In this document: piece by piece, positions 62,443 through 64,000 of the stretch
Position numbering within the stretch: position 1 is the first letter of the stretch
How the letters are laid out: every line of letters begins with the position of its first letter
Origin: Cliona cf. orientalis
Taxonomy: Eukaryota; Porifera; Demospongiae; Clionaida; Clionaidae
Direction of reading: 5' to 3'
NCBI GenBank assembly: GCA_963930775.1
Contig: OZ005694.1
Location: 10,060,899-10,124,898 of the forward strand
DNA: 64,000 nucleotides
The notes under the pieces: generated by a model
Told to the model about the DNA's origin: nothing
The model's input: the letters and a program-made list of their open reading frames with translations, nothing else
Databases searched by the model: none
Translations under genes and position numbers: made by a program

Positions 62443-62704
62443 TCTCTTCTCTTCTCCTCCTCTCTGACTAGATCAGTAGCTCGGCTCAGCTGTAGCTAGC
62501 TCTGTTATCGGGAGATCTTAGCTGCTGTTGTTCGTTTTTCTGGCGGTGGGTGTGGCAGGTGTGCGCTAATAAGAATTTTCCCAAGCCGCCAAATGTGCTG
62601 AGTCAGCAAAACGTGCACCGCTCCCTGCGTGCATGCATTTGAGGTCTGTTACCAAGCTGGTATCCTTTCTGTGTGGACTGACTAGGGAAGTGTCTACCGC
62701 CGCC
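62443..62704. promoter_or_regulatory. Divergent promoter region, MEAK7 / IMPA1
   Basis: 262 bp between the two ATGs, pointing away from each other. It includes TGCTGAGTCAGCA at ~62597, a perfect palindromic AP-1/Maf-like (TRE) motif. Confidence 0.5.
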
Positions 62705-64000
62705 ATGTCGGAGCTGAACCTGGACAAGTGCTTAGAGGCAGCCATTGAGGTTGCAAAGCAAGCTGGAAAGGTAAGAAGGGTCAAGTGGCATAAATGGCCC
62801 CCAAATTTTCGCGTGCTATTGTGATAGGGTTTTAGGTCACCGGTATTTTCTATGATTGAAAATTCCCCCTAGAACACAATCGAACTTTGTAATATGATTG
62901 AACTAGCCTACATTTTGTTGAAGCGTTACACTACATATAATTATAATTATTTTGGAACGTGTAGATTGCCAGAGAGGCACTGACGAAGGAGGATCGGGCA
63001 GCGGAGGCCAAGGAGTCGACCTCTGACCTCGTCACGGAGACGGATAAAAAGGTGGAGGAGTTGATTATCTCATCACTACGGCAACGCTTCCCCAAACACC
63101 AGTACGTGATCTTACAAATAGTTATTTATTATTATTTGAGTGAGTAGTGTACATGCATGTACATGTACATGTACATACATGTGTATTTGGATATCTGTAA
63201 GAGGCTTCTTTTGAATTTGGTACATGTAACTGATCTTAGGATGTAAATAATGCATAGTAATTATAAGGACACTCAACAATAATTTAAAGTTAATTTTCTT
63301 GTGTACCTGAGTGCAGGTTTATTGGTGAGGAGAGTTTTAGTGAGAACGGTGCTTCGATGAAGTTCACGGACGAGCCTACCTGGATGATCGATCCCATTGA
63401 TGGAACATCCAACTTTGTACACGGGTAATGATGATGTAACTATTATGTAATTATTGTATGATATTGTATGTTTCCATGTACGTGCGTATCCCATCAGAGT
63501 AAGTTGTGGTTTTCATGATGTAACTCGTGCATTGTCATGTCTATTGTGAGTCGAGCGTCATGTGAAGTGCATGTGCCCAGTTAGATCATGTCTTAGCTGA
63601 TATTCCCAATTGTCTCTCTCTCTCTGTCTCCCTCTCTCTCTCTCTCTCTCTTTCTTTCTCTCTTCCCCTCTCCCTCCCTCTCTCTCTCCTTCAGCTTTCC
63701 CTTCTCTGCTGTGTCCATTGCTATGGCGCTCAACAAACAGCCAATTGTGGGTGTGGTCTATAACTTTGTTCTTGATCAGCTATTCTCGGCCAGAAAGGGG
63801 TCCGGAGCTCTTTTGGATGGAAAGCCCATTAGAGTATCCAAATGCACTGGTGAGTCAGAGTTGATCAGGAATATCACTCACCACTACTCTCAGGGAATAA
63901 AACGCTATCATAATTTCATGCAATTTGTGCAGAACACTGGTTGGAATGTGTAGCCCTTATGATTTGAGCTGCACTAGGTAGAGAAGCCCACATCCACACC
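62705..64000 (+). CDS. IMPA1: Inositol monophosphatase, 5' part; continues past window
   Basis: Exons seen: 62705-62770, 62965-63101, 63317-63424, 63695-63849 (phase 1 at the last donor TG|GTGAGT). The next exon is outside the window or not recognised in 63850-64000. The enzyme hydrolyses inositol monophosphates to free inositol and is Mg-dependent and lithium-sensitive in animals. The metal-site motifs are present: GEES (EES of motif GEE) in FIGEESF, and [17 protein letters not shown], the DPxDGT signature. [11 protein letters not shown] holds the conserved Thr-Asp, and [23 protein letters not shown] matches the family. The start at 62705 gives the usual N-terminus; an in-frame ATG at 62633 would add 24 residues. 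Confidence 0.94.

Overview
The window is animal nuclear DNA. Genes are split by many GT-AG introns, the proteins are metazoan (NUP93, CBF-beta, p22phox, MEAK7, KLHL, TSNAXIP1), and introns are full of (CT)n/(GA)n microsatellites and small inverted-repeat elements. Divergent promoters are short and genes are dense. This fits a compact invertebrate genome, and a sponge or other early-branching animal is my best guess, but the sequence does not settle the species. All exon coordinates below were read by hand from splice signals and checked for frame continuity.

Left block (1-29 kb). A BTB-BACK-Kelch gene (minus, cut by the window edge) shares a 0.3 kb divergent promoter with NUP93 (plus, 16 exons, 1738-21176, 823 aa). 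NUP93 intron 12 is 10.6 kb long. It contains four complete genes on the opposite strand, and three more paralogs follow just beyond the NUP93 stop. Together they form a seven-gene minus-strand tandem array (10.1-28.2 kb). Each predicted protein has a signal peptide, a small Cys-containing ectodomain, a Thr/Ser/Pro stalk, one transmembrane helix ending in a G-W-V-C-T-C-like juxtamembrane, and a cytoplasmic tail with ordered tyrosine motifs (NPxY, then YDxV, then YDVL, and often a last exon with YSQL). I recognise no named family. This ITAM/ITIM-like receptor array is the most interesting content of the window.

Middle block (29-43.5 kb). TTC38-like (plus), IDI1 (minus) divergent from RPL13 (plus), mitochondrial tyrosyl-tRNA synthetase YARS2 (plus), and a 16-exon TSNAXIP1-like gene (minus).

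Right block (43.5-64 kb). A ~2.7 kb tandem segmental duplication carries two DIPK1/FAM69-like genes (minus) and an orphan copy of the TSNAXIP1 promoter and start codon. CBFB (plus) follows, then CYBA/p22phox (minus), MEAK7 (minus), and the 5' part of an inositol monophosphatase (plus) sharing a divergent promoter with MEAK7.

Mobile DNA. Several non-autonomous elements flanked by TA dinucleotides were found: one with pogo/Tigger-like ends, several TA-CCGTA families, and a GCCTCGTCCCC foldback family. One foldback copy carries an 85-bp duplicate of the neighbouring NUP93 exon 8. No CRISPR array, tRNA, rRNA or prokaryotic operon was seen.
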